Positions 43,631-51,808 of a stretch of DNA of 64,000 nucleotides are shown in pieces (the first letter of the stretch is position 1; every line of letters begins with the position of its first letter). The notes beneath the pieces were generated by a model, which saw only the letters and a program-made list of their open reading frames with translations, did no database searches and was not told where the DNA came from. This stretch comes from Pseudofulvibacter geojedonensis (GTDB lineage: Bacteria > Bacteroidota > Bacteroidia > Flavobacteriales > Flavobacteriaceae): contig NZ_JBHTJM010000010.1 of the NCBI RefSeq assembly GCF_042675745.1, positions 124,001-188,000 on the forward strand, given 5' to 3'. A program made the translations under genes and the position numbers.

Positions 43631-44393
43631 AGCACAATTAACCGTTGTAGGAGCAGGGCCAGGAGATATCGATTTAATCACACTTAAAGCAATAAAAGTG
43701 TTGAAACAGGCCAATGTAGTTTTATATGATGCTATAGTGAATACAGATTTATTAGAGTACGTAAATCCACTAGCAGAAAAAATTTATGTTGGTAAAAGAA
43801 AAGGATGTTATTCTTATCAACAAGAACAAATCAATGAGCTTATAGTAAGTAGAGCTTACTCTAATGGGCACGTTGTTCGATTAAAAGGAGGTGATCCATT
43901 TATTTTTGGGAGGGGTGCCGAAGAGATGGAATATGCTTCTAGATTAGGTGTTAAAGTTAATATGGTTCCTGGTATATCATCATCGTTAGCAGTACCAGCT
44001 TACCAGAATATACCTCTAACTAAAAGAGGCAGTTCAGAAAGTTTCTGGGTAATTACTGGAACCACTAAAAACCATCAAATTTCTAAAGATGTGGCTTTAG
44101 CAGCTAAATCTACAGCTACAGTAGTTATATTAATGGGAATGAGCAAACTGAAAGAAATAGTTGCTTTGTTCAAAGCAGAAGGAAAGAATGATTTGCCAGT
44201 TGCTATTATACAGAACGGAACCACTTCTCAGGAAAAAGTGGGAGTAGGAACAGTAACTACAATTGAAAAAATAGTTCAAGAAAAAGAACTAAGTAATCCA
44301 GCAATTATTGTTCTAGGAGAAGTAGTTAATCATAGAGAACGAATATTAAATATTAAGTCAAGGGTAATCCCTAGAAAAGTTGAAGCCATATGA
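43620..44393 (+). CDS. cobA: Uroporphyrinogen-III C-methyltransferase
   Basis: The first committed step of siroheme synthesis: SAM-dependent methylation of uroporphyrinogen III to precorrin-2. The 257-residue protein has VVGAGPGDIDLITLKA, VYVGKRKG-like IYVGKRKG, RLKGGDPFIFGRG and VPGISSSLAVPAYQNIPLT, all typical. It overlaps the sulfite reductase gene and the next gene, so heme cofactor supply is coupled to the enzyme. Confidence 0.96.
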   Translation: MRNKAQLTVVGAGPGDIDLITLKAIKVLKQANVVLYDAIVNTDLLEYVNPLAEKIYVGKRKGCYSYQQEQINELIVSRAYSNGHVVRLKGGDPFIFGRGAEEMEYASRLGVKVNMVPGISSSLAVPAYQNIPLTKRGSSESFWVITGTTKNHQISKDVALAAKSTATVVILMGMSKLKEIVALFKAEGKNDLPVAIIQNGTTSQEKVGVGTVTTIEKIVQEKELSNPAIIVLGEVVNHRERILNIKSRVIPRKVEAI

Positions 44394-44974
44394 ATTTAGA
44401 AAATAGAAATAATTTATACCCTATTTTTTTAAAAGTACATCAATTAAATGTATTGATAGTGGGTGGAGGGACAGTGGCATTAGAAAAATTAAGTTTTTTA
44501 TTAAAGTCTAGTCCTAATGCTAATGTAAAAGTTGTATCTATATCTTTTGATAAAGAATTGCAAAAACTAGCACAAGAGCATAGAGTAGAATTAATATCTG
44601 ATATATACAAGGCAAAATATTTAGAAGATCAGCACATTGTTATAGGGGCTACTAATGATCATAAAACCAATCAGCAAATTTATATTGATGCAACTATTAA
44701 TAACATTTTGGTAAACATAGCTGATACACCAGATTTATGTGATTTTTATTTGGGAGGAATAGTAACTAAAGGGAATGTGAAAATTGCCATTTCAACAAAT
44801 GGAAAATCACCAACGATGGCTAAACGTCTGAGGCAATTTTTTGAAGATGTTCTTCCAGAAAGTATAGATGATTTGGTGTTGAATTTAAATCAATATAGAT
44901 CGAATATAAAAGGAAATTTTAGAGAAAAGGTTAACAGTTTAAACAAGTTAACTAAATCTATTATTTATAATTAA
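44390..44974 (+). CDS. Precorrin-2 dehydrogenase / sirohydrochlorin ferrochelatase (Met8-like)
   Basis: A 194-residue protein like the N-terminal half of CysG or yeast Met8: NAD-binding LNVLIVGGGTVALEKLSFLL and the catalytic-region NIADTPDLCDFYLGGIVTKG followed by KIAISTNGKSPTMAKRLR. It oxidises precorrin-2 to sirohydrochlorin and probably inserts iron. It overlaps cobA by 4 bases. With cobA it replaces the fused CysG of enterobacteria. Confidence 0.93.
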   Translation: MNLENRNNLYPIFLKVHQLNVLIVGGGTVALEKLSFLLKSSPNANVKVVSISFDKELQKLAQEHRVELISDIYKAKYLEDQHIVIGATNDHKTNQQIYIDATINNILVNIADTPDLCDFYLGGIVTKGNVKIAISTNGKSPTMAKRLRQFFEDVLPESIDDLVLNLNQYRSNIKGNFREKVNSLNKLTKSIIYN

Positions 44975-45044
44975 TATAGATAAAACAATAAAAGAGTTCA
45001 TAAAACCAAGAATTTTTAAGATTTTTGCAAAACAATAAAGAAAA

Positions 45045-46106
45045 ATGATAGAGACTGATATACTTATAATAGGAGCAGGACCAACCGGATTATTTACTGT
45101 TTTTGAAGCAGGTTTATTAAAAATGAAATGTCATTTAATAGATGCTTTACCACAACCTGGTGGACAATGTTCGGAGTTATATCCTAAAAAACCAATCTAC
45201 GATATACCTGCTTTTCCAGAAGTGTTGGCAGGAGATTTAGTAGATAACTTAATGAAGCAAATAGAGCCATTTGAACCTGGATTTACTTTAGGGGAAAGAG
45301 CAGATACTATAGAAGAGCAAGAGGATGGAACTTTTATTGTAACTACAAATAAAGGTACTATACATAAAGCACCAGTGGTAGCTATAGCTGGAGGTTTGGG
45401 GTCTTTTGAACCTAGGAAACCACAGATTTCTAATATAGCAGATTACGAAGATAAAGGAGTAGTATATGTTATTAGAGATCCTGAAGTGTACAGAGACCAA
45501 AGAGTAGTATTAGCAGGAGGAGGTGATTCTGCCTTAGACTGGGCTATTTTTTTAGCAGATGTTGCTAGCGAAGTGACTTTGGTTCATAGAAGAAACGAGT
45601 TTAGAGGAGCTCTAGATTCAGCAGAAAAAGTGGCTGAATTAGCAAAAGCTGGAAAAATTAATTTAATTACTGAAGCTGAGGTTACAGATATTTTTGGAGA
45701 AGGTAAAGTAGAAGCTGTTAGAATTAATCATAAAACACAAGGTGAGCTAATTAAAGAAACAGATCATTTTATTCCGTTATTTGGTTTATTGCCTAAGTTA
45801 GGTCCAATTGCTAATTGGGGGTTAGAAATAGAGAAAAATGCAATAAAAGTTAACAATGCATTAGATTACCAAACCAATCGTGAAGGAATTTATGCTATTG
45901 GTGATGTTAACACTTATCCAGGAAAATTAAAATTAATTCTATGTGGTTTTCACGAAGCAACTCTAATGTGCCAGAGTGCTTATAAAAGAATTAATCCTGG
46001 TAAGAAGTTTGTTATGAAATACACAACCGTAGGTGGTGTAACTGGATTTGACGGTTCTCATAAGGTTGCTAAAAAAGATCAAGTAATAAATATAAGCGAA
46101 TTGTAA
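45045..46106 (+). CDS. Ferredoxin-NADP reductase, thioredoxin-reductase-like type
   Basis: A 353-residue FAD/NAD(P) enzyme: FAD-binding IIGAGPTGLFTVFEAG, NADP-binding VVLAGGGDSALDWAIFLA and YAIGDVNTYPGKLKLI. It lacks the CxxC redox centre of thioredoxin reductase, placing it with FNR type 2. It is followed at 1 base by a 2Fe-2S ferredoxin gene. The pair probably carries NADPH electrons to the sulfite reductase of the same locus. Confidence 0.93.
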   Translation: MIETDILIIGAGPTGLFTVFEAGLLKMKCHLIDALPQPGGQCSELYPKKPIYDIPAFPEVLAGDLVDNLMKQIEPFEPGFTLGERADTIEEQEDGTFIVTTNKGTIHKAPVVAIAGGLGSFEPRKPQISNIADYEDKGVVYVIRDPEVYRDQRVVLAGGGDSALDWAIFLADVASEVTLVHRRNEFRGALDSAEKVAELAKAGKINLITEAEVTDIFGEGKVEAVRINHKTQGELIKETDHFIPLFGLLPKLGPIANWGLEIEKNAIKVNNALDYQTNREGIYAIGDVNTYPGKLKLILCGFHEATLMCQSAYKRINPGKKFVMKYTTVGGVTGFDGSHKVAKKDQVINISEL

Positions 46107-46107
46107 T

Positions 46108-46440
46108 ATGTCTGATGTTGCTATTACTATAATAGATAGAGAAGGAGAAAAACATGTAATAGATGCTCCTACAGATATGGCTATGAACTTAATGGAGGTA
46201 GTTCAGTCATACGAATTGGCTCCAGAAGGAACAATTGGAGTATGTGGCGGAATGGCTATGTGTGCTTCTTGCCAGTGTTATGTGTTATCAGATCATGAAT
46301 TACCAGAAATGGAAGATGCAGAAGAAGCTATGTTAGCAGAGGCTTTTAATGTAGAAGATAATTCTAGACTAGGTTGCCAAATACCTATAACTAAAGATTT
46401 AGAAGGATTGGAGATACAATTAGCTCCAGAAGAATTATAA
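46108..46440 (+). CDS. 2Fe-2S ferredoxin
   Basis: A 110-residue ferredoxin of the adrenodoxin-like type. Cluster ligands are in GVCGGMAMCASCQCYV and the later LGCQIP. An acidic helix (ELPEMEDAEEAML) fits docking to a reductase. It ends the sulfur-assimilation block and is followed by a terminator. Confidence 0.95.
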   Translation: MSDVAITIIDREGEKHVIDAPTDMAMNLMEVVQSYELAPEGTIGVCGGMAMCASCQCYVLSDHELPEMEDAEEAMLAEAFNVEDNSRLGCQIPITKDLEGLEIQLAPEEL

Positions 46441-46446
46441 AATATA

Positions 46447-46472
46447 AAAGCCCGCTATAAGCGGGTTTTTTA
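46447..46472 (+). terminator. Terminator of the sulfur-assimilation block
   Basis: The stem AGCCCGC / GCGGGTT (CCCGC at 46451-46455, GCGGG at 46461-46465) is followed by TTTTTTATTT, 10 bases past the ferredoxin stop. Confidence 0.85.
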
Positions 46473-46574
46473 TTTATAAAAATACATTCATTCCCTAAAT
46501 TTATCCATTCAAGGAATAATTTTAGCTAAGAACTTAGTAACTTATAGTTTTGAATAACATTAAAAATCAAGCTT

Positions 46575-48551
46575 ATGATACGTAAGATCCCAATTTGTTT
46601 ATTCATTATGTTAGTTAGTTTAATGAGCTCAGCTCAAATAGCTGATAAGGTTATTAAAAACGCTAAAATTTATACAGCAGATGCCTCAAATACATTTGCT
46701 GAGGCGGTAGCAATTAAAGATGGAAAATTTATATATATAGGAACTGACTCTGGAGCAAATATTTATATCAATAATTCGACAGAGGTTTTAAATGCTAATG
46801 GTAAAGTTATTTTACCCGGTATGCACGATGTACATATTCATGCTCTAGAATCTAGCTCAGAAAATGGAGCAAGTGTAATATTAACGAGTTCTATAACAGA
46901 TGCTGAACAGCATATACCAGAGTTGCAAAATGCAGCACCAGTAGTAAATTCTAATGGCTGGATTATGGGATGGGGACACTCACTTAATACATTACTTAAC
47001 GCTACAAGAAAACCTCGCTTAATATTAGATGAAGTATTTCCTACACAACCAATACTCATAATGGAAGAGACGAGTCACTCGTTTTGGATAAATACTGCAG
47101 GTTTAAATTTACTAGGTATCAATGCGTCTACTCCAGATCCAGTAGGAGGTCATATTGTAAAAGGACGTTGGGGAGATGGATCTCCAGATGGTATTTTAAT
47201 AGATAATGCAGGAGACGCTGCTAGAGAAGTTGCATTGGCACAAAATGCTACATTACAAAATATAGACTATGAAGGCCTAAGATATTATGGTTTACAGTTA
47301 TTAGCTAAAAACGGAATAACATCTCTTGTAGATGGTAGAACCTATTGGAAACAAAACTTTGAGCAAGTATGGCGACAAATAAAAAATGAAGGATTGTTAA
47401 CAGTAAGAGTAGGTTTATGTCCTTGGGTATATCCTAATAATGATGATGCTACTCAAATACCAATACTACAATCTATGTACGATGAAGGAGATGATATGCT
47501 TAAAGTAAGACAAATTAAACTATACAGCGATGGTATTACTCATAACTCAACTGCAGCTTTACATGAACCTTATAATGTAGACTTAGGCTTTGGTTTTACA
47601 GACAATAAAGGAGTAAATTATATAGATCAAACAAGAATGACCAATTTGATAACTACTCTTGAACAAACAGGTTATGATTTCTTTATTCATGCCATTGGAG
47701 ATAGAGGGATAACAGAAAGTTTAAACGCAATTGAAGCAGCTAGAAATGTAAACGGAGATTTAGGAGCAAGACACAGATTAACTCATTTAGAAATTGTTAA
47801 GCCAACAGATTTTCCTCGCTTTACGGCGTTAAATATAACTGCAGATATGCAAGTAGCGGGAGATTTTACACAACCTAATCATTGGCATGAAAATGATTAC
47901 TTGTTAGGAGCAGAAAGGTCAAATAATTTAGTGCCAGTAAAGTCGTTTTACGATGCCGGAACAAGAGTAACATTAAGTAGTGACTGGAATGTATCTGCTA
48001 TTAGTCCGTTTGTAGGGATTCAGAATTCATTAACAAGATCTCCTCAAAACTTACCAGATGTATTTGCCGCAGTTAAAGCTTATACTATAAATGGTGCGTA
48101 TACTATGAGACAAGAGACTGTAACAGGTAGTGTAGAATTGGGTAAATATGCAGATTTAATAATGATAGATAGGGATATATTTACCATTCCCAACACACAA
48201 ATAGGAGCTACAAAAGTTATCTATACTTGGTTAGCAGGCCAAGAAGTGTATAGAGACAATTTATTAAGTTCTAATAGTCATATACAATTGCCTTTAGATT
48301 TTGATGTGTATCCAACTGTAACACCTAAAGATTTACAAATATATTATGCAGGTAATGAAAAACAAGATAGTATAGTACAGTTTTATGACACTAAAGGAAA
48401 AAAGATAAAAGAAGTAAAGATTCAATCTAATATGTTTGTGAATAATGAGTTGGAGTTAGATGTCTCTAGTTTTTCAGAAGGTATTTACTTGTTACAAATG
48501 CAAACAGGAAAAGGCAGGAAGAGAACAAAGAAGTTTATAGTAAGTAAATAA
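46575..48551 (+). CDS. Secreted amidohydrolase (YtcJ-like) with T9SS sorting tail
   Basis: A 658-residue exported metal-dependent hydrolase. A signal peptide ends SLMSSAQ. The amidohydrolase barrel of the YtcJ/DUF amidohydrolase_3 type has metal ligands in LPGMHDVHIHA (about 79-89), a later HAIGDRGI and RHRLTHLE, and an Asp in LSSDWNVS. The last 75 residues are a type A sorting domain (SSFSEGIYLLQMQTGKG). The substrate is unknown; YtcJ relatives act on N-acyl or formimidoyl compounds. Being sent to the surface by T9SS is notable for this family. Confidence 0.88.
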   Translation: MIRKIPICLFIMLVSLMSSAQIADKVIKNAKIYTADASNTFAEAVAIKDGKFIYIGTDSGANIYINNSTEVLNANGKVILPGMHDVHIHALESSSENGASVILTSSITDAEQHIPELQNAAPVVNSNGWIMGWGHSLNTLLNATRKPRLILDEVFPTQPILIMEETSHSFWINTAGLNLLGINASTPDPVGGHIVKGRWGDGSPDGILIDNAGDAAREVALAQNATLQNIDYEGLRYYGLQLLAKNGITSLVDGRTYWKQNFEQVWRQIKNEGLLTVRVGLCPWVYPNNDDATQIPILQSMYDEGDDMLKVRQIKLYSDGITHNSTAALHEPYNVDLGFGFTDNKGVNYIDQTRMTNLITTLEQTGYDFFIHAIGDRGITESLNAIEAARNVNGDLGARHRLTHLEIVKPTDFPRFTALNITADMQVAGDFTQPNHWHENDYLLGAERSNNLVPVKSFYDAGTRVTLSSDWNVSAISPFVGIQNSLTRSPQNLPDVFAAVKAYTINGAYTMRQETVTGSVELGKYADLIMIDRDIFTIPNTQIGATKVIYTWLAGQEVYRDNLLSSNSHIQLPLDFDVYPTVTPKDLQIYYAGNEKQDSIVQFYDTKGKKIKEVKIQSNMFVNNELELDVSSFSEGIYLLQMQTGKGRKRTKKFIVSK

Positions 48552-48552
48552 A

Positions 48553-48602
48553 ATTGTAATAAAAAAATGAGAGTAATGTTACTCTCATTTTTTTATTACA
48601 AT
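48553..48602. terminator. Long bidirectional terminator palindrome
   Basis: Two perfect 24-base arms (48553-48576 and 48579-48602) with a 2-base loop lie between converging genes, with T7/A7 runs inside the arms. The stop codon of the response regulator is within the 3' arm. Confidence 0.85.
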
Positions 48603-49312
48603 AACCCAAATCCATCTAAACGTTTCATTAATTCGGGTTTTATAGTTTTACTAATGTTAGCTGTATAGTTATTTTCTATATGAACTCTATTACCTTCTAC
48701 ACTTACTATTTTTTCTAAGTTAACAATGTAAGATTTATGAATACGCATAAAGTTAGTTGGTAATAAGCTCTCTAGCTTTGTCAAGCTCATTAAAGTAATA
48801 ACTTTTTGTGTAGAAGTATAAAAACGAACGTATTTTTCTAAGCTTTCAATAAATAGAATATCAGCAAATTTTAGTTTTATGGCTTTTCCATCAGATTTTA
48901 CAAATAAATAATTATGCACTGCGTTGTTCTGAGTTAAGGAAGACTGTTTATTTAGTATGTTTAAAACTTTATTAGCAGTTTTAAAGAAACGATTAAAGCT
49001 AATGGGTTTTAATAAATAATCGGTGGCATTTAATTCAAATCCTTCAACTGCATACTCAGAATAAGCTGTAGTAAAAATGGTTAATGGAGGATTTTCTAGA
49101 GAACGTAAAAAATCCAAGCCAGTTAAATTAGGCATTTGTATATCTAAGAATAAAATATCTATTGGGTTACTCTTTAATACACTCATTGCTTCTACAGCAG
49201 TATGGCAAGTAGCAATTAAGTTAAATTCAGGAATTTGAGCAATATGACTTTTTAACAATTCCTGAGCTAAGGTTTCATCATCTACTACTAAACAATTGTA
49301 TTTATTCAACAT
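48596..49312 (-). CDS. LytTR-family response regulator
   Basis: A 238-residue regulator: receiver with Asp57 in ILFLDIQMPNLTG and a LytTR domain (ILFIESLEKYVRFYT, FMRIHKSYIVNLEKI). It overlaps its kinase gene by 11 bases, the normal LytS/LytTR pair. It is a different regulator from the HPt-linked one at 34.7 kb. Targets are unknown. Confidence 0.95.
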   Translation of the reverse strand: MLNKYNCLVVDDETLAQELLKSHIAQIPEFNLIATCHTAVEAMSVLKSNPIDILFLDIQMPNLTGLDFLRSLENPPLTIFTTAYSEYAVEGFELNATDYLLKPISFNRFFKTANKVLNILNKQSSLTQNNAVHNYLFVKSDGKAIKLKFADILFIESLEKYVRFYTSTQKVITLMSLTKLESLLPTNFMRIHKSYIVNLEKIVSVEGNRVHIENNYTANISKTIKPELMKRLDGFGLL

Positions 49313-50300
49313 TTCCAGGGAGTATTAGAGTTACTTTAAAAGACGAAATAGTATTATTAATATCAAGACTATAATTGCCTTGGTAATATAAATCTAATTG
49401 TTTCCTGGTATTACTTAAACCAATACCTAGAGTATTCATTTTTTTATCTTTAGAGTTTTCAATTTCAAATTCAACGTTATCATTTTCATCTATAGATAAG
49501 TTAATATGCAAGAAACCTTCTTTGTTATATTGTATATCACTGTGTTTAAAAGCATTCTCTACAAAATTAATTAATAATAAAGGAGGAATACTTATTTGAG
49601 GAGTAAGGCCGTTAGAAAGATAACTAATATGGTTATTAGCTTTTACTTTTTTTAAATGTTGTAAATCAATATATTTCTGTATTAAATCGGCTTCTTTAGT
49701 AATGGGAACTTTATGCTGAGTGGCATCTTCTAATAAATATCTCAAAATATCAGATAACTTTTCAATCATTTCAGGTGTATGCTCACTTTTGGTAACAGCT
49801 AAAGCATAAATATTGTTTAATGAGTTGAATAAAAAGTGAGGACTAACTTGAGATTTTAATAACTCTAATTCGGCTTGTAATTTTTCTGTTTTTAATTGAA
49901 TGTGCCGGTGTTTTTCAATAAAAAATAGAATTAGAAACCAATATAGGTAAGAGATAATGGTAAATAAAGTAAAATTTAAACTGAATGAGATGCTATTGCG
50001 TGTAGTATCATAATTCATTAAAACTTTATCTAACTTTAAGCCTAAATATATGCTGAGTAAAATACTTAAGAAAGCAATTAGAGAAATAATATATATAATT
50101 TTAGGTTTTTCTTTAAAAAAAGGGAGTATAATCAATAAGTTAATATATGCAATTAGGGCATAAAAAGTACATTCTATTCCGGCATGTTTTAAGGCCTGAA
50201 TTAAATTACTTCCATCGTAAAAATAATCTAGAACAAAGCATAGAATAAAACTCCAAAATAAGAAGTGAAATAAGATATGTTTCTTTAAAATATGAAGCAT
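49302..50300 (-). CDS. LytS-like sensor histidine kinase
   Basis: A 332-residue kinase: four membrane helices (about 10-25, 43-62, 67-88 and 108-128), then a His_kinase domain with His155 in SQVSPHFLFNSLNNIYAL, and a HATPase with NFVENAFKHSD and GIGLSNTRKQL. There is no large extracytoplasmic domain, so the signal is probably sensed in the membrane. It is co-transcribed with the LytTR regulator. Confidence 0.95.
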   Translation of the reverse strand: MLHILKKHILFHFLFWSFILCFVLDYFYDGSNLIQALKHAGIECTFYALIAYINLLIILPFFKEKPKIIYIISLIAFLSILLSIYLGLKLDKVLMNYDTTRNSISFSLNFTLFTIISYLYWFLILFFIEKHRHIQLKTEKLQAELELLKSQVSPHFLFNSLNNIYALAVTKSEHTPEMIEKLSDILRYLLEDATQHKVPITKEADLIQKYIDLQHLKKVKANNHISYLSNGLTPQISIPPLLLINFVENAFKHSDIQYNKEGFLHINLSIDENDNVEFEIENSKDKKMNTLGIGLSNTRKQLDLYYQGNYSLDINNTISSFKVTLILPGNVE

Positions 50301-50425
50301 TCAACTAAAATAGTTGCTCAAATATTAAAAATACATTTTTTTCTGTTAACCTACTAATAATGGGAGTGAACAGTTGTTTTCTATCAGGGAAAGAATGTTT
50401 TTTTGTGTAAAAAGAAAAATAACAT

Positions 50426-50457
50426 TTGTTTATTAGAAAAATTATCTCATATCTTTG
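50426..50457 (+). promoter_or_regulatory. ilv operon promoter
   Basis: TTG at 50426-50428, a 21-base spacer and TATCTTTG at 50450-50457 match the Bacteroidota promoter. Transcription would begin near 50463, only about five bases before the first leader peptide. Confidence 0.7.
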
Positions 50458-50467
50458 CATCAGCAAA

Positions 50468-50530
50468 ATGAATACACAAGTTTTAAATATCGTATCTGTA
50501 ATTATTGTCGTGATTATTTCACTACAATAA
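50468..50530 (+). CDS. ilv leader peptide 1
   Basis: A 20-residue peptide, MNTQVLNIVSVIIVVIISLQ, with 12 Ile/Val/Leu residues (five Ile, five Val, two Leu). It is followed by a terminator at 50566-50597. GGGAATGG at 50531-50538, right after the stop codon, can pair with CCTTCCC of the terminator with one bulge. Ribosomes stalling at the Ile/Val run would favour this antiterminator and let transcription reach the ilv genes. The mechanism is well known for ilv operons elsewhere; here it is inferred from sequence. Confidence 0.85.
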   Translation: MNTQVLNIVSVIIVVIISLQ

Positions 50531-50565
50531 GGGAATGGTATTATAAATTTTAAAATATTTTTATG

Positions 50566-50597
50566 AAAAGCCTTCCCGAAACGGAAGGCTTTTTTTA
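50566..50597 (+). terminator. ilv attenuator 1 terminator
   Basis: GCCTTCC at 50570-50576 pairs with GGAAGGC at 50583-50589, followed by seven T. An alternative pairing partner lies at 50531-50538. Confidence 0.85.
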
Positions 50598-50636
50598 TTG
50601 AAAACAAGAGTGTATTAATCTCTTTAAAAAAAACAA

Positions 50637-50702
50637 ATGAATAGAATAACAAACATAGTAGCAGTCGTAATTATTGTCATTATTAACTCACCACCAAGTT
50701 GA
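50637..50702 (+). CDS. ilv leader peptide 2
   Basis: A 21-residue peptide, MNRITNIVAVVIIVIINSPP then S, with six Ile and four Val. It is related to leader 1 but lies after terminator 1, with no promoter of its own, so it is read only by transcripts that pass attenuator 1. TAGCAGTC inside the ORF (50659-50666) can pair with GACTGCTA (50708-50715). TTGATTC (50699-50705) can pair with GAATCAA (50734-50740) in terminator 2. These are the classic 1:2 and 2:3 pairings of an attenuator. Confidence 0.87.
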   Translation: MNRITNIVAVVIIVIINSPPS

Positions 50703-50728
50703 TTCCAGACTGCTATTGTATAAATATA

Positions 50729-50762
50729 AGCCTGAATCAATTCTAGATTCAGGCTTTTTTTA
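50729..50762 (+). terminator. ilv attenuator 2 terminator
   Basis: AGCCTGAATC at 50729-50738 pairs with GATTCAGGCT at 50746-50755, followed by seven T. Its 5' arm overlaps the antiterminator partner of leader 2. About 150 bases without further features separate it from ilvE. Confidence 0.88.
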
Positions 50763-50915
50763 TGCTTTAGAAAATGTAAATAAAAAAAGTTGTTAGCTAT
50801 TGAAATTATTACAAAAACAAGAAAAATGTCGGTAGCTGAACAGTGTAAATAAAGAATAAATAACAAATTAATTAAAAACAAGGTCGAATAATTTTACAAC
50901 CAAAATTCAATTATC

Positions 50916-51806
50916 ATGTATTACAAAGAGAATACTCAGGTTTTTTTAGACGGTAATTGGCTATTAGCATCAGAAGCCACTACCAATTTATATGCTCAAA
51001 CACTTCATTACGGAAATGGAGTCTTTGAAGGAATTCGTTCATACAAAACAGAAGATGGGGTCCAGGTTTTTAAAGCCAAAGAGCACTATGAGCGTTTAAA
51101 GTATTCTGCAGAGGTCATGCATATTGATTTAAATTATTCAGTAGATGAGTTAACAAAACTTACTTATGAATTGTTAGAAAGGAACAATCTTGAAAATGCA
51201 TATATAAGGCCTTTGGTTTATTTAGGAGAAAATATGGCGTTACAGCCAACCAAAGAGGTTCATGTTCTTTTAGCAGCATGGGAATGGGGAAGGTATTTAG
51301 GCGATAAGCAATTAGACTTAATTACCTCAAGCTATCAAAGACCAAATCCAAAATCAAGTCATATTCAGGCAAAAGTTGTTGGGCATTACACAAACTCCAT
51401 ATTAGCTACTACAGAGGCTAAACAAAAAGGTTTTGATGAAGCCTTATTGTTAGATATGAATGGAAATGTAGCTGAAGGACCTGGGGCAAATTTCTTTTAT
51501 GAAAAAGATGAGGTTTTATATACCTGTCCATTAGGAAATATCCTTTCAGGAATAACAAGACAAACAGTTTTTGAATTAGCCGAAGAATTAGGCTTTGAAG
51601 TAATTGAGAAGTTTTTTACCCCCGAGGAAGTGTATAAAGCAGACGCTGCATTTTTTACAGGAACCGCAGTAGAAATAGCTGGAATAAACTCTTTAGATGG
51701 AAGAAAGTTCAAGTTAAAATGGGAAGACTCTATGGGATATGATTTATCTAAAGCTTACAAGAATAGAGTTACAAAAAGAGAATACAAAAACTTTGAATTG
51801 GTTTAG
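50916..51806 (+). CDS. ilvE: Branched-chain amino acid aminotransferase
   Basis: A PLP enzyme catalysing the last step to Ile, Val and Leu. It is a 296-residue fold-type IV transaminase: YGNGVFEGIRSY near residue 31, the PLP-lysine region IQAKVVGHYTNSILAT (about 149) and EGPGANFFYEKD (about 190). First gene of ilvEDBNC, controlled by the two upstream attenuators; 2 bases before ilvD. Confidence 0.96.
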   Translation: MYYKENTQVFLDGNWLLASEATTNLYAQTLHYGNGVFEGIRSYKTEDGVQVFKAKEHYERLKYSAEVMHIDLNYSVDELTKLTYELLERNNLENAYIRPLVYLGENMALQPTKEVHVLLAAWEWGRYLGDKQLDLITSSYQRPNPKSSHIQAKVVGHYTNSILATTEAKQKGFDEALLLDMNGNVAEGPGANFFYEKDEVLYTCPLGNILSGITRQTVFELAEELGFEVIEKFFTPEEVYKADAAFFTGTAVEIAGINSLDGRKFKLKWEDSMGYDLSKAYKNRVTKREYKNFELV

Positions 51807-51808
51807 AA

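Noticed and set aside
50305..50881. Two - strand ORFs (115 and 85 residues) over the ilv leader region
   Set aside because: They read antisense through both leader peptides and terminators and have no recognisable motifs; the + strand attenuator explains the sequence.
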